From NCBI RefSeq assembly GCF_000702205.1, contig NZ_JNKW01000001.1, positions 310,001-374,000 on the forward strand: a DNA stretch of 64,000 bases, given 5' to 3'. The position numbers and the translations under genes were made by a program. The DNA comes from Lachnospira multipara LB2003 (lineage in GTDB: Bacteria; Bacillota; Clostridia; Lachnospirales; Lachnospiraceae). The notes beneath the pieces are model-generated. The model made no database searches. It was given only the letters and a program-made list of their open reading frames with translations, and had not been told where the DNA came from. Below are positions 1 through 8,221 of this stretch, piece by piece. The first letter of the stretch is position 1. Every line of letters starts with the position of its first letter.

Positions 1-1
1 G

Positions 2-361
2 CCAAATAAACGAATGCTAGTAAATAGCATTGTTCATCCCCTTACTAAGGAATTAATTATTGAAAGAATCACTAAGCATAAAATTGAGGAAGATGTTGAT
101 TACTGCTTTGTGGAAGCTGCTCTTTTACTTGAAGATCACTATGATAATTTTTGTGACGAAGTTTGGTATATACATGCAAGCAAGGAAACTAGAAGACAGC
201 GCCTTAAAAGCACACGCGGCTATAGTGACGAGAAAATTGATGCAATTTTTAATGCCCAGCTAAGTGAAGAGGAATTTAAAAGTAAGGCCCAACATGTAAT
301 CAATAACGAAGAATCTATTGATCTAGTCAAAGGAAAACTTGCGACTTTACTTAATTTGTGA
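2..361 (+). CDS. coaE: Dephospho-CoA kinase, C-terminal part (cut by window edge)
   Basis: This is the end of a reading frame that is already open at the first base of the window, so the P-loop that should be near the N-terminus lies outside. The visible part starts PNKRMLVNSIVHPL, which fits the segment following the CoA-binding region of CoaE, then has FVEAALLLE and VWYIHASKETRRQRL, the usual lid/adenine-binding segments of the family. CoaE phosphorylates dephospho-CoA in the last step of CoA synthesis. The ATG at 14 is internal, not a start. The gene ends 69 bases before the FtsA-like gene. Confidence 0.85.
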   Translation, partial: PNKRMLVNSIVHPLTKELIIERITKHKIEEDVDYCFVEAALLLEDHYDNFCDEVWYIHASKETRRQRLKSTRGYSDEKIDAIFNAQLSEEEFKSKAQHVINNEESIDLVKGKLATLLNL

Positions 362-430
362 TATATTAAAAGAAATTTAAACGTGAAATTTAATACTAGT
401 TGGCCTTAATAATCTTAGGGGGTAGAGAGG

Positions 431-2800
431 ATGGAAGCACAAATTAATGTAGACAGCCTTGTGTTTGGTTTGGATATCGGCACAAGAAACGTTGTAGGCG
501 TAGTAGGCTGCATGGAAAATGGTAATTTTAAAGTAGTTGCTATGTGTGAAAGGGAACATGAAAGCCGCTCAATGCTTGATGGTCAAATTCATGATATTTA
601 CAAGGTAGGAGAAAAAATCCTAGAGGTTAAGACAGAACTTGAAGCTCAACTTGATATTAAGCTTAAGGATGTATGTATAGCTGCTGCCGGACGTGTATTA
701 AAAACAGTTAATACAAAGGGAGTTATGGAATTTGATGAAGAAACAAGAGTTAATAAAGACCATATTTTTTCTATGGAATTGTCAGCAGTTGAAAGCGCAC
801 ATAAGAAGATAAATGAAGAGGATTCTAATGCAAAATTCTTTTGCGTAGGCCATTGTGCCGTTAGATATCTTCTTAATGGATTTGAGATTTGTAACCTAGA
901 TGGTCATAAGGCTAAAAAAATCGAAGTAGATTTAATTGCAACATTCCTTCCTGAAGAAGTTGTTGATAGCTTATATATGGCTGTTGAACACGCAGGATTA
1001 AAAGTTGCTAGTTTAACTCTAGAACCAATTGCTGCAATTAATCTTGCAGTTCCTGAGGATTTTAGATTATTAAACCTAGGACTTGTAGATGTGGGTGCCG
1101 GTACTTCTGATATTTGTCTTACAAAAGATGGCAGTATTATTGCCTTTGGCATGATTCCAGTGGCAGGGGATGAAATAACTGAAGCCATTGCAAAGCACTA
1201 CTTAGTTGATTTTAAAACAGCTGAACAAATCAAGATGATTGCTAGTTCAAAACAAAAGGGCCAGGTTAAATTTAAAGATGTCCTTGGTTTTGAACATAAA
1301 GTCAATGTTAACGAAATAAATAAAATTGCCCTTGAGCCTATTAGTGAAATGGCTAAGGAAACTGCTAAACAAATTAAAGAATTAAATGGCGGTAAGAGTT
1401 GCAACGCTGTATTTGTTGTTGGTGGCGGTGGCAAAATGTCTGGCTATACAGAAACCCTTGCTAAGGAACTTGGTCTTCCTAAGGAAAGAGTTGCGATTAG
1501 AGGTAAAGACGTACTTGAGTCCATTGATTTTTCAGCTGTTCCATATAAAAAAGATTCCCTTTATGTTACACCTGTGGGAATTTGCACAAATTTCTTTAAT
1601 CAAAAGAACAATTTTGTATTTATCACTGTTAATGACCAGAGAGTTAAGCTATATGACAATAATCACTTAAAAGTTAGTGATGCTTTAATTCAAATGAATT
1701 ACCCTAACAAGGATATTTTCCCTAAGAGAGGTAAATCCCTTAATTTCTCTATTAACGGTGTTACAAGGCTTGTTAAGGGCAAATTAGGAGAGGGCGCAGT
1801 TATTAAGATTAATGGTAAGGTAGCAGGCCTTAATGCTAAGGTTTTACAAAATGACAATATTACTATTACTAAGTCAACAACTGGTAGCAATGCTAATCTT
1901 ACCTTAAATCAACTTGAGGAACTATCAAGCCAGATTACAATTACACTTAATAATGACACTATTAGTCTACCAAAAATTGTTTATGTCAATGGCGAAATAA
2001 AGCCAGAAGACTACGACATTATTGAAGGCGATCACGTTAGAGTTGAAAGTTTTTACACTGTTAAACAGCTCTGCGATAGCCTTGGTATGAAGGCCCTTGA
2101 TAACGAGATTTTTATTAATGGAGAAGAGGCAAATCCAATTAGTAAGATTTTTTCAGGAGATAATCTAACTGCATCTAAATATGAAAAGCTATCAAATGAA
2201 GTGGTTGCTAATCCTGATGATAAATATATTACAAAGACTAACGGCCTAGAAGTTTATAATCTCGAAGAAGATCTTGAAGAACTTGAAAAGGCTAAAGAAC
2301 GTGGCAGAAAGAAAGCTATGGAAGAAGAGGAGGCTAAACTAAAGGAAGAGGAAGAAAATAAAATTGACCTCTCTAATATTAACGAGTCTGAAATTGGCAA
2401 GTTAACAGCCCACTTTTCTAAGAAAAATATTATTGCAAACAATGTTTTTATGCAGGAAGCTATGAAAAATCCTGCTATAAATAGTCTTAAATTTAACTCA
2501 GAAGATAATCTAGCACAGGTGGCAGCAGATACTACAGTTGTTTCAAAGCCAGACATTTCACAGACTTTAAAGCCTAGTCAAATGCCACATGGCATTACAA
2601 TTTTTGTTAATGGCTCCCCTGTAAAATTATCTGGAAAAAGTGAGTATATTTTGGTAGACTTATTTCAGTTCTACGAATTCGACCTTTCAAAGCCAAAGGG
2701 AGTCGTAGTTCTAAAATTAAATGGTAATAAAGGTGAATATACTGCTCCAATTAAAGAAGGAGATAAGGTTGACCTTTATTGGGAGGATATTAAACAATGA
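431..2800 (+). CDS. FtsA/PilM-type actin-fold ATPase with long C-terminal extension
   Basis: A 789-residue protein of the FtsA-like actin/Hsp70 ATPase fold. The phosphate 1 motif DIGTRN is at residues 15-20, the phosphate 2 motif DVGAGTSD near 220 and the adenosine motif VVGGGGKM near 330, so the ATPase occupies roughly residues 8-370. The remaining half is not FtsA: it carries segments built around a short VNG/ING turn followed by a GD motif (near 440, 510 and 720) and a charged Glu/Lys-rich helix near 610-650. Proteins of this long form are common in Clostridia, usually annotated as cell division FtsA-like. The start has the SD AGAGAGG. It overlaps the next gene by four bases (ATGA), so the two are translationally coupled. 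The exact cellular role is not established. Confidence 0.7.
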   Translation: MEAQINVDSLVFGLDIGTRNVVGVVGCMENGNFKVVAMCEREHESRSMLDGQIHDIYKVGEKILEVKTELEAQLDIKLKDVCIAAAGRVLKTVNTKGVMEFDEETRVNKDHIFSMELSAVESAHKKINEEDSNAKFFCVGHCAVRYLLNGFEICNLDGHKAKKIEVDLIATFLPEEVVDSLYMAVEHAGLKVASLTLEPIAAINLAVPEDFRLLNLGLVDVGAGTSDICLTKDGSIIAFGMIPVAGDEITEAIAKHYLVDFKTAEQIKMIASSKQKGQVKFKDVLGFEHKVNVNEINKIALEPISEMAKETAKQIKELNGGKSCNAVFVVGGGGKMSGYTETLAKELGLPKERVAIRGKDVLESIDFSAVPYKKDSLYVTPVGICTNFFNQKNNFVFITVNDQRVKLYDNNHLKVSDALIQMNYPNKDIFPKRGKSLNFSINGVTRLVKGKLGEGAVIKINGKVAGLNAKVLQNDNITITKSTTGSNANLTLNQLEELSSQITITLNNDTISLPKIVYVNGEIKPEDYDIIEGDHVRVESFYTVKQLCDSLGMKALDNEIFINGEEANPISKIFSGDNLTASKYEKLSNEVVANPDDKYITKTNGLEVYNLEEDLEELEKAKERGRKKAMEEEEAKLKEEEENKIDLSNINESEIGKLTAHFSKKNIIANNVFMQEAMKNPAINSLKFNSEDNLAQVAADTTVVSKPDISQTLKPSQMPHGITIFVNGSPVKLSGKSEYILVDLFQFYEFDLSKPKGVVVLKLNGNKGEYTAPIKEGDKVDLYWEDIKQ

Positions 2801-3594
2801 GAATGATGCCAATTGCTAGTGGAAGTAGTGGAAATTGCGTATATATTGGCTCTGGTGATACACATATTTTAATAGATGCTGGTATAACAAGGAAAAAAAT
2901 CGAAGAGGGCCTAAATAGCATAGACCTTTCCATTAAGGATTTAAGCGGAATTTTTATTACCCACGAGCACATTGATCACATTAAAGGTATTGGAGTTATA
3001 AGCAGAAAAGAAGGAATCCCTATTTATGCAACTTCTGGCACAATTAAGGGAATTAAAGAAACTTCTAGTCTTGGAAAAGTCGATGAAAGTCTTCTAAATA
3101 ATATTGAGAAGGACATTCCATTTGTCTTAAAAGATTTATGCATTAAACCTTTCTCAATATCCCATGATGCTTATGATCCATGTGCCTATACTGTAACTAA
3201 TGTTAACAAAAAAATAAGCGTATGTACTGACCTTGGTAAATATGATGATTACATCGTAGACAATTTGAAAAATTCGGACATAATGTTAATTGAGGCCAAC
3301 CACGATATTAATCTATTGCAGGTTGGAAGTTATCCTTATTATCTAAAGCAGCGTATTCTTGGAGAAAAAGGACATTTATGTAACGAAGCCTCAGGCCAGT
3401 TAATAAGCAAAGTATTACATCCTAATCTTAAGAAGATTATTCTTGGTCACTTAAGTAAAGAAAACAACTACGAAAAACTTGCTTACGAAACAGTTAAACT
3501 AGAAATTGATTCATCAAATAATGAATTTAGTGCCAAGGATTTTGAGCTAGAAGTAGCCAAAAGATCTTGCCCATCTTTACTAAATGTAATATAA
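2797..3594 (+). CDS. walJ: MBL-fold metallo-hydrolase, YycJ/WalJ type
   Basis: A 265-residue metallo-beta-lactamase-fold protein. The metal motif THEHIDH lies at residues 55-61, preceded by an N-terminal ASGSSGN strand typical of YycJ-like proteins. The later ligands fit CTDLG (Asp), EANHD (His) and a C-terminal GHLSKENN. In Bacillus the relative is linked to the WalRK cell-wall regulon and nuclease-like activity; here it follows the FtsA-like gene with an ATGA overlap instead, which ties it to division or envelope work by context only. Initiation could be at 2797 or the ATGs at 2803/2806; 2797 is preferred because of the coupling overlap. Confidence 0.8.
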   Translation: MRMMPIASGSSGNCVYIGSGDTHILIDAGITRKKIEEGLNSIDLSIKDLSGIFITHEHIDHIKGIGVISRKEGIPIYATSGTIKGIKETSSLGKVDESLLNNIEKDIPFVLKDLCIKPFSISHDAYDPCAYTVTNVNKKISVCTDLGKYDDYIVDNLKNSDIMLIEANHDINLLQVGSYPYYLKQRILGEKGHLCNEASGQLISKVLHPNLKKIILGHLSKENNYEKLAYETVKLEIDSSNNEFSAKDFELEVAKRSCPSLLNVI

Positions 3595-3610
3595 AAATGT
3601 AATATAAACT

Positions 3611-3657
3611 AAGCCCGTATAAGCTTTCATTTATCAGTAAGTTTGTATGGGCTTTTT
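3611..3657 (+). terminator. Rho-independent terminator after the MBL hydrolase gene
   Basis: A 16-bp stem (3611-3626 with 3639-3654, several G-U pairs) is followed by a run of T. It ends the coaE / FtsA-like / MBL transcript. Confidence 0.8.
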
Positions 3658-3736
3658 TAATTTGTTTTGTAGTTGTTTTGTAGTTATTTTTTAGTTTGTT
3701 TTTTTCATAAAAGTTCTTAAAAGTGTCTAGTCTAAA

Positions 3737-3765
3737 TTGACAGAGCCAAAGATTTAGAGTATTTT
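3737..3765 (+). promoter_or_regulatory. Promoter for the ACT / UPF0210 pair
   Basis: TTGACA at 3737-3742 and TATTTT at 3760-3765 are separated by 17 bases. It lies 45 bases upstream of the ACT gene and just after a terminator. Confidence 0.6.
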
Positions 3766-3809
3766 AAATAGGATTAAACCCTTTACGGGATAATAAGGAG
3801 AATGATTTT

Positions 3810-4082
3810 ATGAAAAAATGTGTAATTACTGTTGTAGGAAAAGACACAGTTGGTATTATTGCTAAAGTATGTACTTACTTAGCTGAATCAAAGATTAATA
3901 TTTTAGATATCTCACAGACTATCGTTTCTGGATATTTTAACATGATGATGATTGTGGATATTGCTAATACAAATAAAGAATACGATGATATTCTAGCTAA
4001 CCTCGATAGCATTGGAAATGAAATTGGCGTTTCTATTAAATGTCAAAAGGAAGAAATCTTTGACATGATGCATAGAATCTAA
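3810..4082 (+). CDS. ACT-domain protein (UPF0237)
   Basis: A 90-residue single ACT-domain protein beginning KKCVITVVGKDTVGIIAKV and continuing with the second ACT strand pair (residues about 30-75). Members of this family are small ligand-binding regulators, similar to the ACT part of GcvR. It has a good SD (AAGGAG) and lies directly upstream of a UPF0210 gene. The UPF0237-UPF0210 pairing is conserved in many Firmicutes and Archaea, so the ACT protein probably senses a small molecule for its partner. The ligand is unknown. Confidence 0.85.
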   Translation: MKKCVITVVGKDTVGIIAKVCTYLAESKINILDISQTIVSGYFNMMMIVDIANTNKEYDDILANLDSIGNEIGVSIKCQKEEIFDMMHRI

Positions 4083-4110
4083 TTTTTAAACGCCTTATAA
4101 ATTCTAAAAC

Positions 4111-4151
4111 AGGAGGATAAATTAGGAACAACCTAATTTTTATATATATTT
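4111..4151 (+). promoter_or_regulatory. Displaced Shine-Dalgarno with hairpin before the UPF0210 start
   Basis: AGGAGG (4111-4116) is 35 bases upstream of the ATG at 4152. The gap holds a perfect 8-bp hairpin, AAATTAGG (4119-4126) with CCTAATTT (4132-4139), loop AACAA. If folded, only 14 unpaired bases separate SD and start. No other SD is visible. Confidence 0.6.
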
Positions 4152-5516
4152 ATGATTAATATAATGGAAGTCACTGAGACTAACAAAATGGTTGAAAAGG
4201 AAAACCTTGATGTAAGAACTATTACTATGGGTATCAACTTACTAGAATGTGCAAGTCCTGATTTAAAGACTACTTGTGACAACATCTATAACAAAATCAC
4301 AACTCTTGCTAAGGACTTAGTAAAGACTGGTGAGGATATTGCTAAGGAATTTGGTGTGCCAATTGTTAACAAAAGAATTTCTATTACACCAATCGCCCTT
4401 GTTGGTGGTGCTTGCTGTAAGACAAGTGATGATTACGTTGAAATCGCAAAAACACTAGATAAGGCTGCACACACTGTTGGTGTTAATTTTATTGGCGGTT
4501 ACTCAGCTATTGTATCTAAAGGTATGACAAGATCTGATGAATTACTTATTCGCTCAATTCCAAAGGCTCTTAGCTGCACTGAACTTATCTGTTCTTCAGT
4601 AAATGTTGGTTCTACAAAGACTGGTATTAATATGGATGCTGTTAGACTTATGGGTGAAATCGTTAAGGAAACAGCAGAACTTACTAAAGATCAGGACTCT
4701 ATTGGATGTGCTAAATTAGTTGTTTTATGTAATGCACCAGATGATAATCCATTTATGGCAGGAGCATTCCACGGTGTAACAGAAGACGACGCTATTATTA
4801 ATGTAGGTGTATCTGGTCCTGGTGTTGTTAAATATGCCCTTGAATCAGTTCGAGGCGAAAGCTTTGAAGTTCTTTGCGAAACAATTAAAAAGACTGCATT
4901 TAAGATCACTAGAGTGGGTCAATTAGTAGCACAGGAAGCTTCAAAAAGACTTGGTGTACCATTTGGTATCATTGATCTTTCACTTGCTCCAACACCTGCT
5001 ATTGGTGATTCAGTTGCAGATATTTTAGAAGAAATTGGTCTTGAAAGAGCAGGCGCTCCAGGTACTACAGCAGCTCTAGCTCTCTTAAATGATCAGGTTA
5101 AAAAGGGTGGTGTTATGGCATCATCTTACGTTGGTGGTTTATCAGGTGCATTTATTCCTGTATCAGAAGATCAGGGTATGATTGATGCTGTTGAAGCTGG
5201 ATGTCTTACAATTGAGAAGCTCGAAGCTATGACTTGTGTATGCTCTGTTGGTCTTGATATGATTGCAATTCCTGGAGATACAAAGGCTACAACTATCTCA
5301 GGTATTATTGCAGATGAATCAGCTATTGGTATGGTTAACCAGAAGACTACAGCTGTACGTATCATCCCAGTAATTGGTAAAAGCGTAGGAGACCAGGTTG
5401 AATTTGGTGGCTTACTTGGCTATGCTCCTGTAATGCCAGTTAATACATTTGACTGTTCAGCATTTGTTAATAGACAGGGACGAATCCCAGCTCCAATTCA
5501 CAGCTTCAAAAACTAA
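4152..5516 (+). CDS. UPF0210 (DUF711, PFL-like) protein
   Basis: A 454-residue protein of the UPF0210 family, whose fold resembles the glycyl-radical barrel but which lacks a C-terminal glycyl radical loop; no enzymatic reaction is established. The N-terminus [14 protein letters not shown] followed by [15 protein letters not shown] matches the usual family start, which is why 4152 is chosen although the SD is far upstream. Conserved pieces include GGACCK near residue 84, [17 protein letters not shown] near 195 and a Gly-rich [16 protein letters not shown] near 327. It is paired with the preceding ACT gene. The call is firm at family level only. Confidence 0.85.
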   Translation: MINIMEVTETNKMVEKENLDVRTITMGINLLECASPDLKTTCDNIYNKITTLAKDLVKTGEDIAKEFGVPIVNKRISITPIALVGGACCKTSDDYVEIAKTLDKAAHTVGVNFIGGYSAIVSKGMTRSDELLIRSIPKALSCTELICSSVNVGSTKTGINMDAVRLMGEIVKETAELTKDQDSIGCAKLVVLCNAPDDNPFMAGAFHGVTEDDAIINVGVSGPGVVKYALESVRGESFEVLCETIKKTAFKITRVGQLVAQEASKRLGVPFGIIDLSLAPTPAIGDSVADILEEIGLERAGAPGTTAALALLNDQVKKGGVMASSYVGGLSGAFIPVSEDQGMIDAVEAGCLTIEKLEAMTCVCSVGLDMIAIPGDTKATTISGIIADESAIGMVNQKTTAVRIIPVIGKSVGDQVEFGGLLGYAPVMPVNTFDCSAFVNRQGRIPAPIHSFKN

Positions 5517-5599
5517 TATGCTTTTAGTAGATAAGGAATACAAATTTTAGGCTAATAATATAAAAGCTAATAATAGATAAGCAAATAATATAAAAGCAA

Positions 5600-5640
5600 A
5601 ATAAGCGCCCGTTGCGGGCGCTTATTCTTTGTTTTTAATT
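5600..5640. terminator. Bidirectional terminator between convergent genes
   Basis: A 12-bp GC-rich perfect stem, AATAAGCGCCCG (5600-5611) with CGGGCGCTTATT (5615-5626), has T-rich sequence on the + side and A-rich sequence (T-rich on the minus strand) on the other. It serves both UPF0210 (+) and tmcAL (-). A 14-bp direct repeat AATAATATAAAAGC occurs just upstream at 5554 and 5584. Confidence 0.85.
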
Positions 5641-5654
5641 TTTCACTATTGTTT

Positions 5655-6884
5655 TTAATTTTTCACAATTGATTTTTTAATATCACGTTTATATGCTTTC
5701 CCAATCTTTTTTGCCACAACAGAATTGTATAAATCAGACATATAACTTTCATCTAAGAATTCCTTTATATTCTTACCCTTTGAATTCTTACTAATTAAGG
5801 GAATGTCTAATTCTTTCTTTATATGGGATAATATATCCCTGCCTTTATTATCAAAGGATAGAAGATTAATAAAGTGTATTTCTTCTTTAAGGTCTTTTTT
5901 TCTAATTCCTAGAATTATGCTAAATAAACATCTAGATATACGCGAATATGTATAATTCTTAGATTTAAGAGAATTAATAAAACTAGTGATTTTAAAATCT
6001 TCTTCCCAGTTTATAAATTTAGTATATATACTTGCTGCTAAGAATTCTGACATATCGTTATAAAATAATAGTTTATCAATAGCATCTTGCTTTTGATATT
6101 TACATATATCTAGAAGCTTATAAAAAAGAATATCACTAAAATCATCAGTAAATACTAGGCTATTCTCATTATAAGCCTCCATAAGAAGCTTATAAGAAAA
6201 ACTAGTGGTGCAATCCTTAAGTTTTGAAATATTATTATTAGATAAAGCATTTCTAATAGCCCTTGCACTTGTAAGCTTATTTGAAATTTCAGAATCATTA
6301 TAGTTTTGACCTTGTCTTATAATTCCTTCATATGTGATTTTTTTATTAGATGATTCATTGTAAAGAAGGATATGTCTAATATATTCAATAGCTAATATAT
6401 TATTAGATGAATTCATTTCTTCTATAAAGCTATTATTATAACAATCCTTAATTGCAAGCATCCTAGCCTTTGGATAAGATAGGCCATCTAAAAGATATGC
6501 CTTAATAAGCTCTTTAAATTCATCAGTTTCATGGTTTAAGAAAGTTGCGATTGCTGTAAGGTCTTCTAAATTGTTAGCTTCCATTCCAAAGATAATTTTA
6601 TCAACCCCTAGCTTTATAAGGGTATTAATAGCCCCAAAAGCAAAATAATTTGCACTTGAAAGGGCAAAAACCGTTGGAATTTGGACAACCATGTTAACCC
6701 CAGCATCTATTGCCATGCTTGCTCTTTTATATTTATCAAGAATTGCCCCTTCACCTCTTTGAACAAAATCGCCACTCATTGCAATAATAATTGTGGCGTC
6801 TTTATATTTGTTTCTAATAGTATCAATTAGATATTTATGTCCATTATGAAGAGGATTAAACTCAGTAATAATTCCTATAGTCAT
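5655..6884 (-). CDS. tmcAL: tRNA(Met) cytidine acetate ligase TmcAL
   Basis: A 409-residue nucleotidyltransferase-like protein beginning MTIGIITEFNPLHNGHKYL, with the HxGH-type motif HNGH at residues 15-18. The next conserved piece is MSGDFVQRGE, and RQGQNY and SARAIRN near 210-235 are typical of the former UPF0348/YlbM family. TmcAL uses ATP and acetate to make N4-acetylcytidine at the wobble base of elongator tRNA-Met. The start at 6884 is chosen because AGAGG precedes it; the longer upstream frame has no SD. It is transcribed away from pta-ackA, which interconverts acetate and acetyl-CoA. Confidence 0.88.
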   Translation of the reverse strand: MTIGIITEFNPLHNGHKYLIDTIRNKYKDATIIIAMSGDFVQRGEGAILDKYKRASMAIDAGVNMVVQIPTVFALSSANYFAFGAINTLIKLGVDKIIFGMEANNLEDLTAIATFLNHETDEFKELIKAYLLDGLSYPKARMLAIKDCYNNSFIEEMNSSNNILAIEYIRHILLYNESSNKKITYEGIIRQGQNYNDSEISNKLTSARAIRNALSNNNISKLKDCTTSFSYKLLMEAYNENSLVFTDDFSDILFYKLLDICKYQKQDAIDKLLFYNDMSEFLAASIYTKFINWEEDFKITSFINSLKSKNYTYSRISRCLFSIILGIRKKDLKEEIHFINLLSFDNKGRDILSHIKKELDIPLISKNSKGKNIKEFLDESYMSDLYNSVVAKKIGKAYKRDIKKSIVKN

Positions 6885-6924
6885 GATATACCTCTTGTTA
6901 AAATTTAATATAAAATACAAGTTT

Positions 6925-6953
6925 ATAATATATTTTTTCCTAAATCCTGTCAA
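6925..6953 (-). promoter_or_regulatory. Promoter for tmcAL
   Basis: Read on the minus strand, TTGACA (6953-6948) and TATTAT (6930-6925) are 17 bases apart, about 40 bases upstream of the start codon. Confidence 0.65.
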
Positions 6954-6990
6954 AACTCTGCTTTTTAAGAAAAAATGTTAAAATCTTTTC

Positions 6991-7019
6991 TTGTATTCAA
7001 AAAAGAAAAGTCGTATAAT
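6991..7019 (+). promoter_or_regulatory. Promoter for pta
   Basis: TTGTAT (6991-6996), a 17-base spacer and a perfect TATAAT (7014-7019) precede an about 80-base leader before pta. It is back to back with the tmcAL promoter. Confidence 0.7.
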
Positions 7020-7107
7020 TTTTAATAGTGTTCGAATTGTGTTTAAATAACTTGGAAATCATCGAACTAACATTAAAACAATTTAATCTAAGGAGGAGTC
7101 AGTAATC

Positions 7108-8109
7108 ATGGCATTTATTGACGAAATTAAAGCAAAGGCTAAAGCTGATAAGAAGACTATCGTTTTACCTGAATCTATGGATAAGAGAACATTCGCTGCT
7201 GCTGAGCAGATTTTAAAGGAAGGTATCGCTAACTTAATCATTATCGGTACTAAGGAAGAAATCGAAGCTAATAGCGAAGGATATGATATTACAGGTGCAA
7301 CTATCGTTGATCCTTTCAACGATCCTAACAAGCAGAAGTACATCGACAAATTCGTTGAACTTAGAGCTAAGAAGGGTGTTACACCAGAGCAGGCTAAGGA
7401 AATGATGGAAAAGGATTATATGTACTATGCTTGCCTTATGTGTAAGTGTGGAGATGCTGATGGTGCTGTTTCAGGTGCTTGCCACTCAACAGGTAACACA
7501 ATCAGACCAGCTCTTCAGTTATTAAAGACAAAGCCAGGTATCTCTTCAGTTTCTGGTTTCTTCCTTATGGAAGTTCCTAACTGCGAACTTGGTGAAAATG
7601 GTTTATTTGTATTTGCTGACTGTGCTGTTAACCCAGATGTTGATTCTGAGAAGTTAGCTGAAATCGCTAAGTTATCTGCTGAATCATTTGAAACATTTGT
7701 TGGTAAGGAAGCTAAGGTTGCTATGCTTTCATTCTCTACAAAGGGATCTGCTAAGCATGACAACGTAGATAAGGTTGCTAACGCTGTAGCTATCGCTCAC
7801 GAGAAGTATCCTGAACTTACACTTGATGGTGAATTACAGTTAGATGCTGCATTAGTTCCAGAAGTTGGTGAATTAAAGGCTCCAGGTTCTAAGGTTGCAG
7901 GTCATGCTAATACATTAGTATTCCCTTCACTTGAAGCTGGTAACATCGGTTATAAGTTAGTTCAGAGACTTGCTAAGGCTGGTGCTTACGGTCCTATCTT
8001 ACAGGGTCTTTCACTTCCAGTTAACGATCTTTCAAGAGGTTGTTATGCAGAAGATATCGTTGGTACAGTAGCTTTAACAGCTGTTCAGGCTCAGAACGCT
8101 GCTAAGTAA
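7108..8109 (+). CDS. pta: Phosphate acetyltransferase
   Basis: A 333-residue short-form phosphotransacetylase that converts acetyl-CoA and phosphate to acetyl phosphate and CoA. It begins MAFIDEIKAKAKADKKTIVLPE and has the family segments GDADGAVSGACHSTGNTIRPALQ (residues about 113-135) and NTLVFPSLEAGNIGYKLVQRL near 270. It has a strong SD (AAGGAGGAG). The biased codon set (GCT, GGT, AAG, TTA) resembles that of ackA and ribosomal protein genes here, which suggests high expression. It is followed by ackA after a hairpin. Confidence 0.96.
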   Translation: MAFIDEIKAKAKADKKTIVLPESMDKRTFAAAEQILKEGIANLIIIGTKEEIEANSEGYDITGATIVDPFNDPNKQKYIDKFVELRAKKGVTPEQAKEMMEKDYMYYACLMCKCGDADGAVSGACHSTGNTIRPALQLLKTKPGISSVSGFFLMEVPNCELGENGLFVFADCAVNPDVDSEKLAEIAKLSAESFETFVGKEAKVAMLSFSTKGSAKHDNVDKVANAVAIAHEKYPELTLDGELQLDAALVPEVGELKAPGSKVAGHANTLVFPSLEAGNIGYKLVQRLAKAGAYGPILQGLSLPVNDLSRGCYAEDIVGTVALTAVQAQNAAK

Positions 8110-8146
8110 TTAACCAATTTTTATAGTGTTACATTTACAATCTAAT

Positions 8147-8179
8147 TAATCACCGGGAGTTTTTTGCCTCCGGTGATTA
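8147..8179 (+). other. Intercistronic hairpin between pta and ackA
   Basis: A perfect 10-bp stem, TAATCACCGG (8147-8156) with CCGGTGATTA (8170-8179), encloses a T-rich loop. No T run follows, so it is more likely an mRNA stabiliser or processing site than a full terminator. Confidence 0.6.
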
Positions 8180-8221
8180 GTTGAGTTTATAAAGAATTTT
8201 TTTAATTAAGGAGATTATCTA

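Noticed and set aside
904-1434. Minus-strand ORFs inside the FtsA-like gene
   Set aside because: They are shadows of a strongly coding + frame, with no SD and no recognisable protein motifs.
7026-7060. LexA box in the pta leader
   Set aside because: GTTCG and TCGAAC occur, but the half-sites are too far apart to fit the 14-base consensus.
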